NCBI GenBank assembly: GCA_002437945.1
Contig: DJSB01000030.1
Coordinates: 21,303-85,302 of the forward strand
Direction: 5' to 3'
DNA from: Christensenella sp. UBA6345
GTDB taxonomy: Bacteria; Bacillota; Clostridia; Christensenellales; UBA1242
DNA length: 64,000 nucleotides
The notes beneath the pieces are model-generated. The model saw only the letters and a list, made by a program, of their open reading frames with translations, searched no databases and was not told the DNA's origin. Made by a program: the position numbers and the translations under genes. This document shows positions 38,850-48,188 of the stretch, in pieces. How positions within the stretch are numbered: position 1 is the stretch's first letter; every line of letters begins with the position of its first letter.

Positions 38850-39980
38850 TTAATCTATTAACCTTATTATAATTTGATTAAGCACATAGAATCCAGCAGT
38901 CGTAGCAGATAAACGGTGTCCATCACATATAACTAATCCTAAATCAATAAGTTGAGCAATTTCTTTAGATTTAATATTATATAAATCATAATTAAGTTTA
39001 TGCTTTAACATATCTAAATCTACACCTAATGTTGTGCGAAGCCCAAGCATTATACTCTCTTCTACAAGTTCTCGATTGTCTAATACTTCACTATTCTCTA
39101 CAACACTTTTATTATTGGACATACATTCAATATATTTATGAACATCACTAATATTGTTAAATCTTTCATTACCGACAAAACTATGTGCCGAACAACCAAA
39201 TCCAACATAGTGACACATATTCCAACAATTAAGGTTATGTTTGCATTCAAATCCGCTACGAGCGAAATTGGAAACTTCATATCGATTAAACCCTGCCAAT
39301 TGAGTTTGGGTTAAAACATAATTAAACATATTAATAACTTTCTCTTCTTTAGGTAAAGATAACTCGCCATTAGTTACTGACTTATATAGTGGTGTATCTT
39401 CTTCCAAGATTAAGGTATATGCACTGATATGAGTAATACCTAAATTAAAACAATATTTAAGTGTATTTTTGACATCACTTTGTTTTTGTGTAGGTAACCC
39501 CAGCATTATATCGGCATTAATATTATCAAATCCAACTTTTTTAAGGACTTCCATAGCCTTAACGAAGTCATCAAAGGTATGTGCTCTACCAATCAATTTG
39601 AGCAATCGATTAGAAGTTGTTTGAAGTCCCACAGAAATACGATTTACACCACATTCTTTCCATGATAATGCTTTAGTATATTCAATAGAATTGGGATTAC
39701 TTTCTATAGTTATCTCACAATCATTTAATACATTATAATTTTCTTTAATTGTATTGACAATAAGGCTTATAGCACCTACAGGCAATATACTAGGTGTTCC
39801 GCCACCAATAAATATGGTATCTATATCATAGTCTTTATACTTAATACTTTCTTTAACGATTTCTTTAGTTAAAGCAATTAAATAATCATTAGCACAATCC
39901 AATTGGGTAATTGAATAGAAATTACAATATTTACATTTACTTACACAAAATGGTATGTGCACATATATTCCTAAATTCAT
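38850..39980 (-). CDS. hemW: Radical-SAM heme chaperone HemW
   Basis: 376 residues. The radical-SAM cluster motif is C12, C16, C19 in HIPFCVSKCKYCNF, with GGGTPS following. The CKYCNF form without the fourth cysteine of HemN, together with the lepA linkage, marks HemW rather than oxygen-independent coproporphyrinogen oxidase. Known HemW proteins bind and transfer heme; whether this organism makes heme cannot be seen. Starts with a TAATG overlap with lepA. Confidence 0.93.
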   Translation of the reverse strand: MNLGIYVHIPFCVSKCKYCNFYSITQLDCANDYLIALTKEIVKESIKYKDYDIDTIFIGGGTPSILPVGAISLIVNTIKENYNVLNDCEITIESNPNSIEYTKALSWKECGVNRISVGLQTTSNRLLKLIGRAHTFDDFVKAMEVLKKVGFDNINADIMLGLPTQKQSDVKNTLKYCFNLGITHISAYTLILEEDTPLYKSVTNGELSLPKEEKVINMFNYVLTQTQLAGFNRYEVSNFARSGFECKHNLNCWNMCHYVGFGCSAHSFVGNERFNNISDVHKYIECMSNNKSVVENSEVLDNRELVEESIMLGLRTTLGVDLDMLKHKLNYDLYNIKSKEIAQLIDLGLVICDGHRLSATTAGFYVLNQIIIRLID

Positions 39981-41779
39981 TAATCTATCTTTAGTATGCT
40001 CATAAATGCTTCTGATGGTATATCAACAGAACCTATTTTACGCATACGTTTTTTACCTTTTTTCTGTTTCTCTAATAGTTTTCTCTTACGAGTGATATCG
40101 CCACCATAACATTTAGCCAAGACATCTTTTCTTAATGCCTTAACTGTCTCTCTAGCAATAACCTTACTACCAATTGCTGCTTGAATAGGAATTTCAAATA
40201 ATTGTCTAGGAATAACTTCTTTTAATTTCTCTACTATGGCTCTACCCTTATAATATGCTCTATCCTTATGAACAATCATAGATAATGCATCACAAATTTC
40301 GCCATTAAGTAGAATATCAACCTTTACTAAATCACTTATCTTATAATCAATTATCTCATAGTCTAGACTAGCATATCCCCTAGAACAAGATTTAAGTTTA
40401 TCAAAGAAATCATAAATAATCTCGTTAAGCGGAATATCATAAACCAACTGGCATCTATTTTTGTCAAGATACTGTAAATCTTTATGTTCGCCACGTTTTT
40501 CTTGTGCCAATTCCATAAGATTGCCCACATATTGTGGTGGAGTAAAGATATTAACTCTAGTCATTGGTTCTTCCATATAATCAATATCTTGTGGTTTAGG
40601 TAAATCTGCCGGATTAGATACCAATAAAGTTTCGCCAGTAACTGTATGGACTTTATAACATACTGATGGAGCAGTTGTAATTAAATCCAAATCAAATTCA
40701 CGTTCAAGTCTTTCTTGGATAATCTCCATATGAAGTAATCCTAGGAATCCACATCTAAACCCGAATCCTAATGCCTGACTAATCTCTGGTTCATATTCCA
40801 AAGAAGCATCATTAAGTTTAAGTTTTTCCAAAGCATCTTTTAACGCATCATAATCAGCACCATCTACACAGAATATACCACTAAACACAACTGGCTTAAC
40901 TTCCTTATATCCTGGTAGTGGATTGGTAGTAGGATTAATAGCACTAGTGATAGTATCGCCTACTTTTGTCTCCGATACATTCTTGATACTAGCACAAATA
41001 TATCCTACGTCACCCGCAGACAAAATATCTTGAGTAACTGGTTTAGGCTCGAATACACCAACTTCAGTAACATCATATTCTTTACCAGTAATGAAAAATT
41101 TAACTTTATCGCCAGCCTTTACACTACCATCAAAGATACGTACTAAACATACAGCGCCTTTAAAATTGTCATAATAACTGTCAAAAATAAGCGCTCTTAA
41201 TGGAGCATTAACATCGCCTTTTGGAGCAGGAATATAATTAACTATTTGCTCTAAAACTTGATCAATATTAGTACCTTCTTTTGCACTTACTGCTGGAGCA
41301 ATAGAAGCATCAATACCTATTATTTCTTCTATTTCTTTTCTTGCAAGTTCAACATCAGCACTAGGTAAATCAATCTTATTGATAACTGGTAATATTTCTA
41401 GATTGTTGTCTACTGCCAAATATGCATTGGCCAAAGTTTGGGCTTCTACACCTTGTGTAGCGTCTACAATAAGTATAGCACCTTCGCAAGCAGCCAAAGA
41501 CCTACTTACTTCGTAAGTAAAGTCCACATGTCCCGGAGTGTCTATTAAATTAAGTTCGTACTCTTCTCCATTATAAGTATAATTCATCTTGGTAGGAGTA
41601 AGTTTGATAGTAATGCCACGTTCACGTTCGATATCCATAGAATCCAGAACTTGATCACTTAATTCACGTTTTGATAAAGTACCAGTATATTCAATAAGTC
41701 TATCAGCCAAAGTACTTTTACCATGGTCAATATGTGCTACTATACAAAAATTACGTATATTTTTCTGTTTGTCTTGCAA
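39980..41779 (-). CDS. lepA: Elongation factor 4 (LepA)
   Basis: 599 residues, canonical length. GTPase motifs [31 protein letters not shown]; domain II; and the LepA-specific C-terminal domain ending in [23 protein letters not shown]. Acts on the elongating ribosome, promoting back-translocation or helping assembly. The start codon is TTG with AGGAG 7 nt upstream. The usual neighbours rpsT, gpr and spoIIP are not found upstream. Confidence 0.97.
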   Translation of the reverse strand: MQDKQKNIRNFCIVAHIDHGKSTLADRLIEYTGTLSKRELSDQVLDSMDIERERGITIKLTPTKMNYTYNGEEYELNLIDTPGHVDFTYEVSRSLAACEGAILIVDATQGVEAQTLANAYLAVDNNLEILPVINKIDLPSADVELARKEIEEIIGIDASIAPAVSAKEGTNIDQVLEQIVNYIPAPKGDVNAPLRALIFDSYYDNFKGAVCLVRIFDGSVKAGDKVKFFITGKEYDVTEVGVFEPKPVTQDILSAGDVGYICASIKNVSETKVGDTITSAINPTTNPLPGYKEVKPVVFSGIFCVDGADYDALKDALEKLKLNDASLEYEPEISQALGFGFRCGFLGLLHMEIIQERLEREFDLDLITTAPSVCYKVHTVTGETLLVSNPADLPKPQDIDYMEEPMTRVNIFTPPQYVGNLMELAQEKRGEHKDLQYLDKNRCQLVYDIPLNEIIYDFFDKLKSCSRGYASLDYEIIDYKISDLVKVDILLNGEICDALSMIVHKDRAYYKGRAIVEKLKEVIPRQLFEIPIQAAIGSKVIARETVKALRKDVLAKCYGGDITRKRKLLEKQKKGKKRMRKIGSVDIPSEAFMSILKID

Positions 41780-41809
41780 GGTATATCTCCTATATTATTA
41801 ATATATATT

Positions 41810-41838
41810 AGTATAATGTAATTAAAGAAAAAAAACAA
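41810..41838 (-). promoter_or_regulatory. lepA-hemW promoter
   Basis: Minus strand TTGTTT (41838-41833), 17-nt spacer, TATACT (41815-41810), about 30 nt before the TTG start. Confidence 0.55.
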
Positions 41839-41998
41839 ATAAAATAAAAATATTACTTTATCTTAAATCTTAAGCATATAATAATCTAAAAGTAGCACAA
41901 TTATATTCAATTTAATGAACAATACACACTCATTATTGACAAAAACACCACTTTTATTGGTTAAAACTGCTGATATTAGAAAAATTTTCGCAATCAGT

Positions 41999-42027
41999 TT
42001 GCAATTTTTATTTATTTTTGATATTAT
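41999..42027 (+). promoter_or_regulatory. Promoter of the GDPD-like gene
   Basis: TTGCAA (41999-42004), 17-nt spacer, TATTAT (42022-42027). The leader carries a short hairpin GGCGAA/TTCGCC near 42053-42065, between the promoter and the AAGGA ribosome binding site. Confidence 0.65.
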
Positions 42028-42083
42028 AGTTCTATCAATATAACAATTTTTTGGCGAATTTCGCCTTTAATATAAGGATATTT

Positions 42084-42809
42084 ATGGACATATTTGAAAG
42101 TTGGCTTGTAAACAATGCCATAACTAGATTCGGACTAGTTACTACTACAGAACCCGAAAATTCAAAGGGAGCAATTGAAAATTCGATTAAAGAAAAAGCA
42201 CCAATTATGTTGGCTGTTGAAAGTCTAGATGACGAGAATTTGATATGTTTTCCTTACAAGAACATTTCTAAACTTACAGATGGTACAGGATATGTACAAA
42301 CACTTAATATTAATGATGTAAAAGATCTTAAACTTAAAAATACCGAGTACAACATTCTTACTCTTAATGATGCACTTAATATCATAAATGGTCAAGTACC
42401 AGTACTTGTATATATTCTTAATGACAGCACAGTAGGAAAAATAGAAAGCAATATATATCGCATATTAAAAGAGTACACTGGCGAATATGCTATAGTATGC
42501 TCTAACCCTTATGTATTAGAATGGTTTAAGAACAATGCTCCTGATGTATGGCGTGGAATAAAAAGTGGTAAATTCCCTGACAAACTTTATGGCAGTTTAA
42601 AATCTAAAAGACTTACAAAGTTAAAATATAACAAGATTGCAGAACCAGATTTTATAGTATATAATGCTGACGAATTACCTAATAAGTATGTAAGAAAATA
42701 CAATGTATTACCTATTATCGCATACAATGTAACTAATGAGCATGATTATATGGAAGTAGTTAAACACTGCGACAATGTAATTGTAGATGGGTTTATACCA
42801 CAAATTTAA
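42084..42809 (+). CDS. Glycerophosphodiester phosphodiesterase-like protein lacking the active site
   Basis: 241 residues from the ATG at 42084, with AAGGA at 42074-42078. The order of segments follows the GDPD barrel: PEN(S) after strand 1, LTDGTGYVQTLNINDVKDLKL (the TxGxGxV..L..L region) and ILTLNDALNII before strand 4. But the catalytic HRG, the ExD metal pair and the HD pair are all replaced (ITRFG, MLAVE, FPYKN). So the fold is probably kept and the phosphodiesterase activity lost, perhaps as a ligand-binding protein. No signal peptide. Family assignment is by pattern and moderate. Confidence 0.65.
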   Translation: MDIFESWLVNNAITRFGLVTTTEPENSKGAIENSIKEKAPIMLAVESLDDENLICFPYKNISKLTDGTGYVQTLNINDVKDLKLKNTEYNILTLNDALNIINGQVPVLVYILNDSTVGKIESNIYRILKEYTGEYAIVCSNPYVLEWFKNNAPDVWRGIKSGKFPDKLYGSLKSKRLTKLKYNKIAEPDFIVYNADELPNKYVRKYNVLPIIAYNVTNEHDYMEVVKHCDNVIVDGFIPQI

Positions 42810-42852
42810 TATACAACCTAATACCCATTAAAACCAATTTGTATAAAAAATT

Positions 42853-42879
42853 GAGACATAAAAACTATGTCTCTTTTTT
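42853..42879 (+). terminator. Terminator of the GDPD-like gene
   Basis: GAGACATA (42853-42860) pairs with TATGTCTC (42866-42873), then six T on the plus strand. Confidence 0.88.
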
Positions 42880-42880
42880 G

Positions 42881-42915
42881 TTAAACAAAAGAGATACATA
42901 ATCAAAGTATCTCTT
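42881..42915 (-). terminator. Terminator of the ABC exporter gene
   Basis: AAGAGATAC (42889-42897) pairs with GTATCTCTT (42907-42915), followed in the minus direction by TTTTGTTT. Back-to-back with the plus-strand terminator. Confidence 0.8.
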
Positions 42916-42933
42916 AAATTAAAATCGCATTAA

Positions 42934-44721
42934 TTAAATGTTCTCTGCAAGGAACATATTTTTAAATTTTTCATTATTATTAAACAAATAATCAAATGTA
43001 CCTTTATCTATAATTTTGCCTTCATCTAGGAAAAATATAGTATCTACATTCTTAATTGTCGACAATCTATGAGCAACAATAACAACAGTACTTTTACCCT
43101 TAAGATTATCTATACTACGTTTAATATTCTCTTGAGCGAAATTATCTAGCGAACTTGTACTCTCATCAAATATTATAATACTTGATTTACGTAAAAGCGC
43201 TCTAGCGATAGCCAAACGCTGTTTTTGTCCACCAGATAGTTTAACACCACTCTCGCCTACTTTTGTATTAAGACCATTTTTTAATGTATCTATAAAGTCA
43301 TCAAATGATGCTTCTTTTACTGCAATATCTATTTCTTCATCAGTAGCATCTTTTTTTGCAAGCAATAAATTCTCTTTAATAGTCATATCAAAAATATATG
43401 GGAATTGATTAACTAATGAAATAGAATTACGCAAAGTTTCTTTTGATAAGTCGTTAATATTAACACCATCAATTAAGACTTCTCCGCCATCAACTTCAAA
43501 CATTTTACTCATAAGGTTGAGAATAGTAGATTTACCACTTCCCGATTTACCGACAAATGCTACAGTTGTATTAGGCTCTATTTCAAAATTAAGCCCATCA
43601 AAAATAGTATTGGTATTAACTATTTTACGTTTTTGTTTTTCCTTACCTTTTTTAGTAGAAATCTCTAATTCGTCATCACTAGGGTCTTCATAATCATTGT
43701 ATGAATATTTAACATCTTTAAATTCAATCCTACCCTTAACATTATCTAATGTAACATTACCAAATTTTTCACAAACAAATTCATCGTCATTAAATAATGC
43801 AAACATACGGTCTTTAGAAATTTTGATTTCGGAAAATTTAGAAGCCAAATTACCCATTTGCCAGATTAGATTATATAGACTATTATTATTACCATATACT
43901 ATCATAAATGAAGCGAATGTAAACATACTTTTATTGATAAGTATTACACCCAAAATCAATATTACTATAGCCATAGTTTCAATAATAAAGTTACGGCTAC
44001 TCCAAAAGCACATATCTTTAAAATTGGTACGATAACTTACATCTTTATAGTCATCATAATATTTTTTACTAACTTCGCTTAATTTTTCTTCTAGACCTAT
44101 GGCTTTAATGTCTTTTTCACTTCTAACTATTTCGGTAGTTAAACTATTAATTTTGTCCGATGCTTTGCGTGTTTTTCTGACATTGGTTCTGTATACCTTA
44201 ACTCTAAATATCTCTAAAGTAATACCAACCAAAAGCACAGCCACCAATACTAGTCCAATATAAACATTAAGAGTAACTATGTATATCAAAACAATTAATG
44301 AAGACAAAATATCAGTAATCATATCTACTACGTCTGCCAAGTTGTTAATAAGCCTTTCGGGATCATTAACTATACGTTGAACAAAAGTCCCCGTCTCATG
44401 GTCAGCATAAGTTTGTGAATTAAGTTTGAATGCTTGTTTTGCCAAGTCCAAATTTAAGTCCGCCATAATTTTTGAAGAATATTTAAAGAATAAATTGGCA
44501 TTAGAAATCCAACACAATCTCCTTAAAATAGAACAAGCCAAAGTGAATGCAAACACTTTAAGTGACTGTGAATACATGGCTAAAGTAACCAAGTCTATTG
44601 CTTTAGCAAAGCCAAGAACCATAACTATAGACAATACTGCTGAAATAGCATTGAATATTATATATGCAACAATTGCCCACTTATATCTAGCCAAATACTC
44701 TTTTATTGATTTATTTTTCAT
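42934..44721 (-). CDS. ABC exporter half-transporter (multidrug/peptide type)
   Basis: 595 residues, one membrane domain (about six helices, residues 15-300) fused to one ATPase domain: Walker A GKSGSGKST (391-399), Q-loop Asn-Gln near 438, signature LSGGQ (495-499), Walker B IIIFDE (515-520) and His551. An ABC-B type exporter that works as a dimer. A charged insert (about 342-370, DPSDDELEISTKKGKEKQ) sits between the first strands of the ATPase domain. It is the only structural gene after a leader peptide and attenuator, which suggests induction by a translation inhibitor; substrate unknown. Confidence 0.93.
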   Translation of the reverse strand: MKNKSIKEYLARYKWAIVAYIIFNAISAVLSIVMVLGFAKAIDLVTLAMYSQSLKVFAFTLACSILRRLCWISNANLFFKYSSKIMADLNLDLAKQAFKLNSQTYADHETGTFVQRIVNDPERLINNLADVVDMITDILSSLIVLIYIVTLNVYIGLVLVAVLLVGITLEIFRVKVYRTNVRKTRKASDKINSLTTEIVRSEKDIKAIGLEEKLSEVSKKYYDDYKDVSYRTNFKDMCFWSSRNFIIETMAIVILILGVILINKSMFTFASFMIVYGNNNSLYNLIWQMGNLASKFSEIKISKDRMFALFNDDEFVCEKFGNVTLDNVKGRIEFKDVKYSYNDYEDPSDDELEISTKKGKEKQKRKIVNTNTIFDGLNFEIEPNTTVAFVGKSGSGKSTILNLMSKMFEVDGGEVLIDGVNINDLSKETLRNSISLVNQFPYIFDMTIKENLLLAKKDATDEEIDIAVKEASFDDFIDTLKNGLNTKVGESGVKLSGGQKQRLAIARALLRKSSIIIFDESTSSLDNFAQENIKRSIDNLKGKSTVVIVAHRLSTIKNVDTIFFLDEGKIIDKGTFDYLFNNNEKFKNMFLAENI

Positions 44722-44723
44722 AT

Positions 44724-44754
44724 AAAAAAACCTCCGTAATTACTCATACGAAGG
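44724..44754 (-). promoter_or_regulatory. Terminator/antiterminator attenuator before the ABC exporter
   Basis: In the minus-strand RNA, CCUUCGUA (44754-44747) pairs with UACGGAGG (44738-44731), with one G-U pair, an 8-nt loop and seven U (44730-44724): an intrinsic terminator that ends 2-3 nt before the exporter ATG and also hides its GGAGG ribosome binding site. The alternative partner is CAUACGAA inside the leader peptide gene (44833-44826), which pairs with UUCGUAUG (44752-44745), extended by two G-C pairs after one bulge. The two folds exclude each other. Confidence 0.82.
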
Positions 44755-44789
44755 TGTGAAAACAGTGATAAAATCTCACAAATATATTA

Positions 44790-44809
44790 ATACAGTATTA
44801 GTGCTGTAT
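44790..44809 (-). promoter_or_regulatory. Small hairpin in the ABC exporter leader
   Basis: ATACAG/CTGTAT stem (44790-44795 with 44804-44809), 8-nt loop, directly after the leader peptide stop codon. It could act as a pause site for RNA polymerase or as a spacer helix inside the antiterminated fold. Confidence 0.55.
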
Positions 44810-44812
44810 CAA

Positions 44813-44902
44813 TTAAAAAGAACCATTCGTATGGCATAAAATTAAATTCATATTTTTAGTGTATTTTTTGTTAAAGTTAAAAGCAAATTTAATTACGCTC
44901 AT
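44813..44902 (-). CDS. Leader peptide of the ABC exporter attenuator
   Basis: 29 residues, MSVIKFAFNFNKKYTKN then MNLILCHTNGSF. The ribosome binding site GGAGGA (44911-44916) is perfect and 8 nt from the ATG, stronger than that of most genes here. The last codons overlap the antiterminator sequence CAUACGAA, so a ribosome that finishes the peptide would cover it and let the terminator form, while a stalled ribosome would leave it free. Same logic as the BmrB leader of Bacillus bmrCD. It is translated as a sensor, not as a functional protein (inference). Confidence 0.75.
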   Translation of the reverse strand: MSVIKFAFNFNKKYTKNMNLILCHTNGSF

Positions 44903-44952
44903 GCGAACTGTCCTCCTTTTTTAATATTTTCATTTTTAAATTTAACAATTAG

Positions 44953-44981
44953 AAAATATACTATTTTTTCTATCTTGTCAA
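44953..44981 (-). promoter_or_regulatory. Promoter of the leader peptide-ABC exporter unit
   Basis: Minus strand TTGACA (44981-44976), 17-nt spacer, TATTTT (44958-44953). This gives a leader of about 225 nt. The stretch 44982-45154 up to rarA is AT-rich without a visible gene. Confidence 0.65.
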
Positions 44982-45154
44982 TACTTTTTTGCAAAAAACA
45001 TTAAAAAAGTGAGAATTTAAGCCATTTTTTATATACTATTATAAATATATTATATATAATAAAATAATTTATTATTAATGTTTATTTATTACTATAAAAT
45101 TTTATTCAATTACTTGAATAAATTATATTTTACATATATTTTTGTTACATTTAA

Positions 45155-46441
45155 TTATTTGTTACGTTCTTTTTTACGTATCATACCTTTTTCTCTACCA
45201 TTATTAAGTGGCTTATAATAAACTCTGTCTTTTAATTCTTTAGGCATATACTGTTGTTTAACGTAACCACCATAATCGTGTGGATATTTGTACGAACCAG
45301 TCTTATCGTTGTAACCGCTTTCATGATTCTTTAAATTATTAGGCACTGGTGCATCAAGATATTTGATAGCATCGGCTTTAGCCATTTCTTTTGCTAATAA
45401 TACCGAATTACTTTTTTCGGCTTCACAGATATAAATAATTGCGTGGGAAAGGTTAAGTTCACATTCTGGCATACCAAGTTCCTTAACTGCAGTTAAAGCA
45501 CTAATAGCCATAAGCAAAGCATTACTATCAGCCATACCTATATCTTCGCTTGCGTGAGCAATCATACGTCTGGCAATAATCTTTGGGTCACAACCACTTA
45601 ATAGTAATTTTTGACTATAAAACAAAGCGGCTTCAGTGTCACTACCCCTTAAACTTTTACAGAATGCACTTAAAGTATCATAAAAACTGGTTTCGTCTAA
45701 AGTAACTGCTTTACGTTGAATACACTCTTCAGCAACTTCTTTATCAATCACTATAACACCATCAGAATTAGCAGGAGTAGTCTTTACAGCAAGTTCAAGC
45801 GCATTATATGCAGTTCTTACATCTCCAGCACTAGCCCAAGCCAAATGTTCTTTTGCTTCATCAGTAAAGTCAATCTTCAAATCACCATAGCCATTAATTT
45901 TATCGCTAATTGCTCTATCAAGAGCAGTAATAATATTATTTTTAGTTAATGGTTTAAACTCGAAAACTCTACATCTACTAACGATAGCACGTGTCATATT
46001 AATGTAAGGATTCTCGGTAGTGCTACCTATAAAAATAATACTACCTTCTTCTACTGCTTGTAGTACATAATCAGACTGTGCTTTATTCCATCTATGACAC
46101 TCGTCAAGCAATAAAAATGTACGTGTACCATAAAGTTTAAGATTGTTACGTGCTTCATCAATAATTGCTTTAGCATCAGCAACACCACTAGATACAGCAT
46201 TAAGTTTTCTAAATTGTCCTTTACAAGTATTGGCTATAATATTGGCAATGGTAGTCTTACCTGTCCCCGGTGGTCCATAAAAAATACAACTACCTATACT
46301 ACCGCTTGTAATAGCCCTAACAAGAAAACTATTCTTGTATATTAAATGTTCTTGTCCTAAAAATTGGTCTAATGTATTAGGACGCATACGGTCTGCAAGT
46401 GGTGCAAACTTTCTGATATTTTCACTAAATAAATCTTCCAT
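45155..46441 (-). CDS. rarA: Replication-associated recombination protein RarA (MgsA)
   Basis: 428 residues from the ATG at 46441; the in-frame GTG at 46453 is itself part of the GTGGAG ribosome binding site. AAA+ ATPase: FLGQEHLI, Walker A GPPGTGKTT, LLLDECHRW (Walker B), sensor IGSTTENPY, then the RarA tetramerisation domain (SFYDTLSAFCKSLRGSDTEAALFYSQKLL...YPHDYGGYVKQQYMP). Acts at stalled forks with clamp-loader-like activity. Confidence 0.95.
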   Translation of the reverse strand: MEDLFSENIRKFAPLADRMRPNTLDQFLGQEHLIYKNSFLVRAITSGSIGSCIFYGPPGTGKTTIANIIANTCKGQFRKLNAVSSGVADAKAIIDEARNNLKLYGTRTFLLLDECHRWNKAQSDYVLQAVEEGSIIFIGSTTENPYINMTRAIVSRCRVFEFKPLTKNNIITALDRAISDKINGYGDLKIDFTDEAKEHLAWASAGDVRTAYNALELAVKTTPANSDGVIVIDKEVAEECIQRKAVTLDETSFYDTLSAFCKSLRGSDTEAALFYSQKLLLSGCDPKIIARRMIAHASEDIGMADSNALLMAISALTAVKELGMPECELNLSHAIIYICEAEKSNSVLLAKEMAKADAIKYLDAPVPNNLKNHESGYNDKTGSYKYPHDYGGYVKQQYMPKELKDRVYYKPLNNGREKGMIRKKERNK

Positions 46442-46469
46442 AATTAACTCCACTATGAGTGTATCACAA

Positions 46470-47678
46470 CTAATTAATTTTGTCGATTTTTATTAAGTGA
46501 GAATTATCTAAAAATATAACACTGGGATTATTGTATACTATACCATTATACAAGACTTTAACCCCATACAATGTATTGTTAATGATAAGTGTATGAGTAA
46601 AATTATCACACTTTATACAAAAAGTAAATTGCCCCAAATAAATGCGAGACTTAAAAAATTTAATTTTTTTATCATATATACTAATACCTAATACTTGTGT
46701 AAAAAGATAATTAAACACATCAATATATTTATGTCTTTTTAACAAATATTCTATAGTAGATTTATAATTGAAATCATATTTTTTATATATAAATAATCGT
46801 GAAATAAAAGGTTGAAAATCAAACGATTTAAGAAATTCATTAATCATATTATCATATAACTTACGTGATAAAATCTGACTCAAATACGGATTATTAATAC
46901 GTAATGAAAACAACTTAAAAATACTGTAGTCAAAACAATTGTTGTTAACTTTCAACTCTACACAATTACTGGTATTATTTAATAAATTGTTACCACATAT
47001 ATTTTTTATTGCAATACGATTTTTCACACTATTCTTTACTTTAAACAGATTATAAATATCTGTATTAAATAATATTGAATTATTTTTAATCATAAATTGT
47101 TTATAATTAAGTACTTTATTATTATACTTTTCACGTGTATTACGCATAGTACTTAAATTATAATTAATATTGGCTAAATTAAGGCGAAAACTTGAACTAT
47201 GCATAGTAGATAAATTAATTACATGTGTTACCTTAAAATTAAATAAATTGCTATATGTGTACTTACGTCTATAAAGTCGATTAATACCAGTATAATTGAT
47301 TACTTTTATTAAGTCAGTTCCTTGCCTATTATTGCCTAAAAATACAAATTGTATATTATGTATATTTAAACAATTACCTTTAATACATATATAACTATTA
47401 CAACAATTACCACCGTTATTTTGTGGCAAAACTGCAATTACCCCATTAATATTTGACTTAAAAAAGAAACATCGATTACCTACATAGCACCTAATAAAAT
47501 TACGTAATCGTATACCATCTATTGATATATAAAGATTACTAAAATTAATGTAATCGTTAATCACTTTTTTGTTAACTTTTATTAAACTTTTTAATACTGG
47601 ACTATATGAAAAATTGTTATCAGAAATACATAACAATATTACTGAAACAATAGTTAAAAATATAAGGACATAATACAT
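46470..47678 (-). CDS. Signal-anchored protein of unknown function, Asn/Ile/Lys/Tyr-rich
   Basis: 402 residues that I do not firmly recognise. Residues 1-18 are one hydrophobic segment (MYYVLIFLTIVSVILLC) acting as a signal or anchor. Asn is extremely frequent and the base composition is more AT-rich than in neighbours. The last 70 residues (GISIYDKKIKFFKSRIYLGQFTFCIKCDNFTHTLIINNT...) recall the C-terminal beta domain of GH94 (NdvB-type) proteins, but the catalytic part is absent; this is a weak impression. No ribosome binding site stands before the ATG. It may be a decayed or fast-evolving gene. Confidence 0.5.
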   Translation of the reverse strand: MYYVLIFLTIVSVILLCISDNNFSYSPVLKSLIKVNKKVINDYINFSNLYISIDGIRLRNFIRCYVGNRCFFFKSNINGVIAVLPQNNGGNCCNSYICIKGNCLNIHNIQFVFLGNNRQGTDLIKVINYTGINRLYRRKYTYSNLFNFKVTHVINLSTMHSSSFRLNLANINYNLSTMRNTREKYNNKVLNYKQFMIKNNSILFNTDIYNLFKVKNSVKNRIAIKNICGNNLLNNTSNCVELKVNNNCFDYSIFKLFSLRINNPYLSQILSRKLYDNMINEFLKSFDFQPFISRLFIYKKYDFNYKSTIEYLLKRHKYIDVFNYLFTQVLGISIYDKKIKFFKSRIYLGQFTFCIKCDNFTHTLIINNTLYGVKVLYNGIVYNNPSVIFLDNSHLIKIDKIN

Positions 47679-47698
47679 ATTAAATTATGATACAACAC

Positions 47699-47729
47699 AA
47701 AAAAAATAAACGTATAAAAATATACGTTT
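47699..47729 (-). terminator. rnpB terminator
   Basis: Perfect stem AAACGTATA/TATACGTTT (47708-47716 with 47721-47729), then ATTTTTTTT in the minus direction. Confidence 0.85.
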
Positions 47730-47734
47730 ATTAA

Positions 47735-48062
47735 TTAGATATTAAATAAGCCGAGTTCTGTATTAAGTGGTCATCTATCTAGACATGGTATTGCTAGCAT
47801 GTTCAAGCGATGTATCAAGAAACGAAGCGAGTAACTTTTAAATGTTTCTCTTATCTTGCAGCAGGTAGTGTTTACAGCAAATGTTAGTTACCTAACAAGT
47901 TTGTGGGCTCTTACCCCACCTTTTCACCCTTACTCTTGCGAGCGGTATATTTCTGTTGCACTTTACCTTAGGTCACCCTAGCCAGACGTTATCTGGTACC
48001 CTTACTCTGTGCTGCTCGGACTTTCCTCATAAATAAATTTATGCGACCACATAAATATCTAA
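47735..48062 (-). ncRNA. rnpB: RNase P RNA
   Basis: Minus strand contains GAGGAAAGTCCG (start of the P4/CR-I region), AGGGTGAAAAGGTGGGGTAAGA followed by GCCCAC, and near the 3' end ACAGAACTCGGCTTAT, the universal RNase P RNA blocks. The ends are set by a P1 helix: AGATATT (48060-48054) pairs with AATATCT (47743-47737). Length about 328 nt, somewhat short. It is the catalytic RNA that removes tRNA 5' leaders. Confidence 0.96.
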
Positions 48063-48070
48063 CTTCAAGT

Positions 48071-48099
48071 ATTATACTATAAATTGTATTCTAATGCAA
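48071..48099 (-). promoter_or_regulatory. rnpB promoter
   Basis: Minus strand TTGCAT (48099-48094), 17-nt spacer, TATAAT (48076-48071). The predicted start lies 7-9 nt downstream, which coincides with the 5' end given by the P1 helix. Confidence 0.88.
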
Positions 48100-48188
48100 T
48101 ACTTTACTAAAAGTATTTGATTATTATCTTTTATTAATAACGTTTTAACTTAACAAAACAAATTATATATTAATATTGATATCATCAA

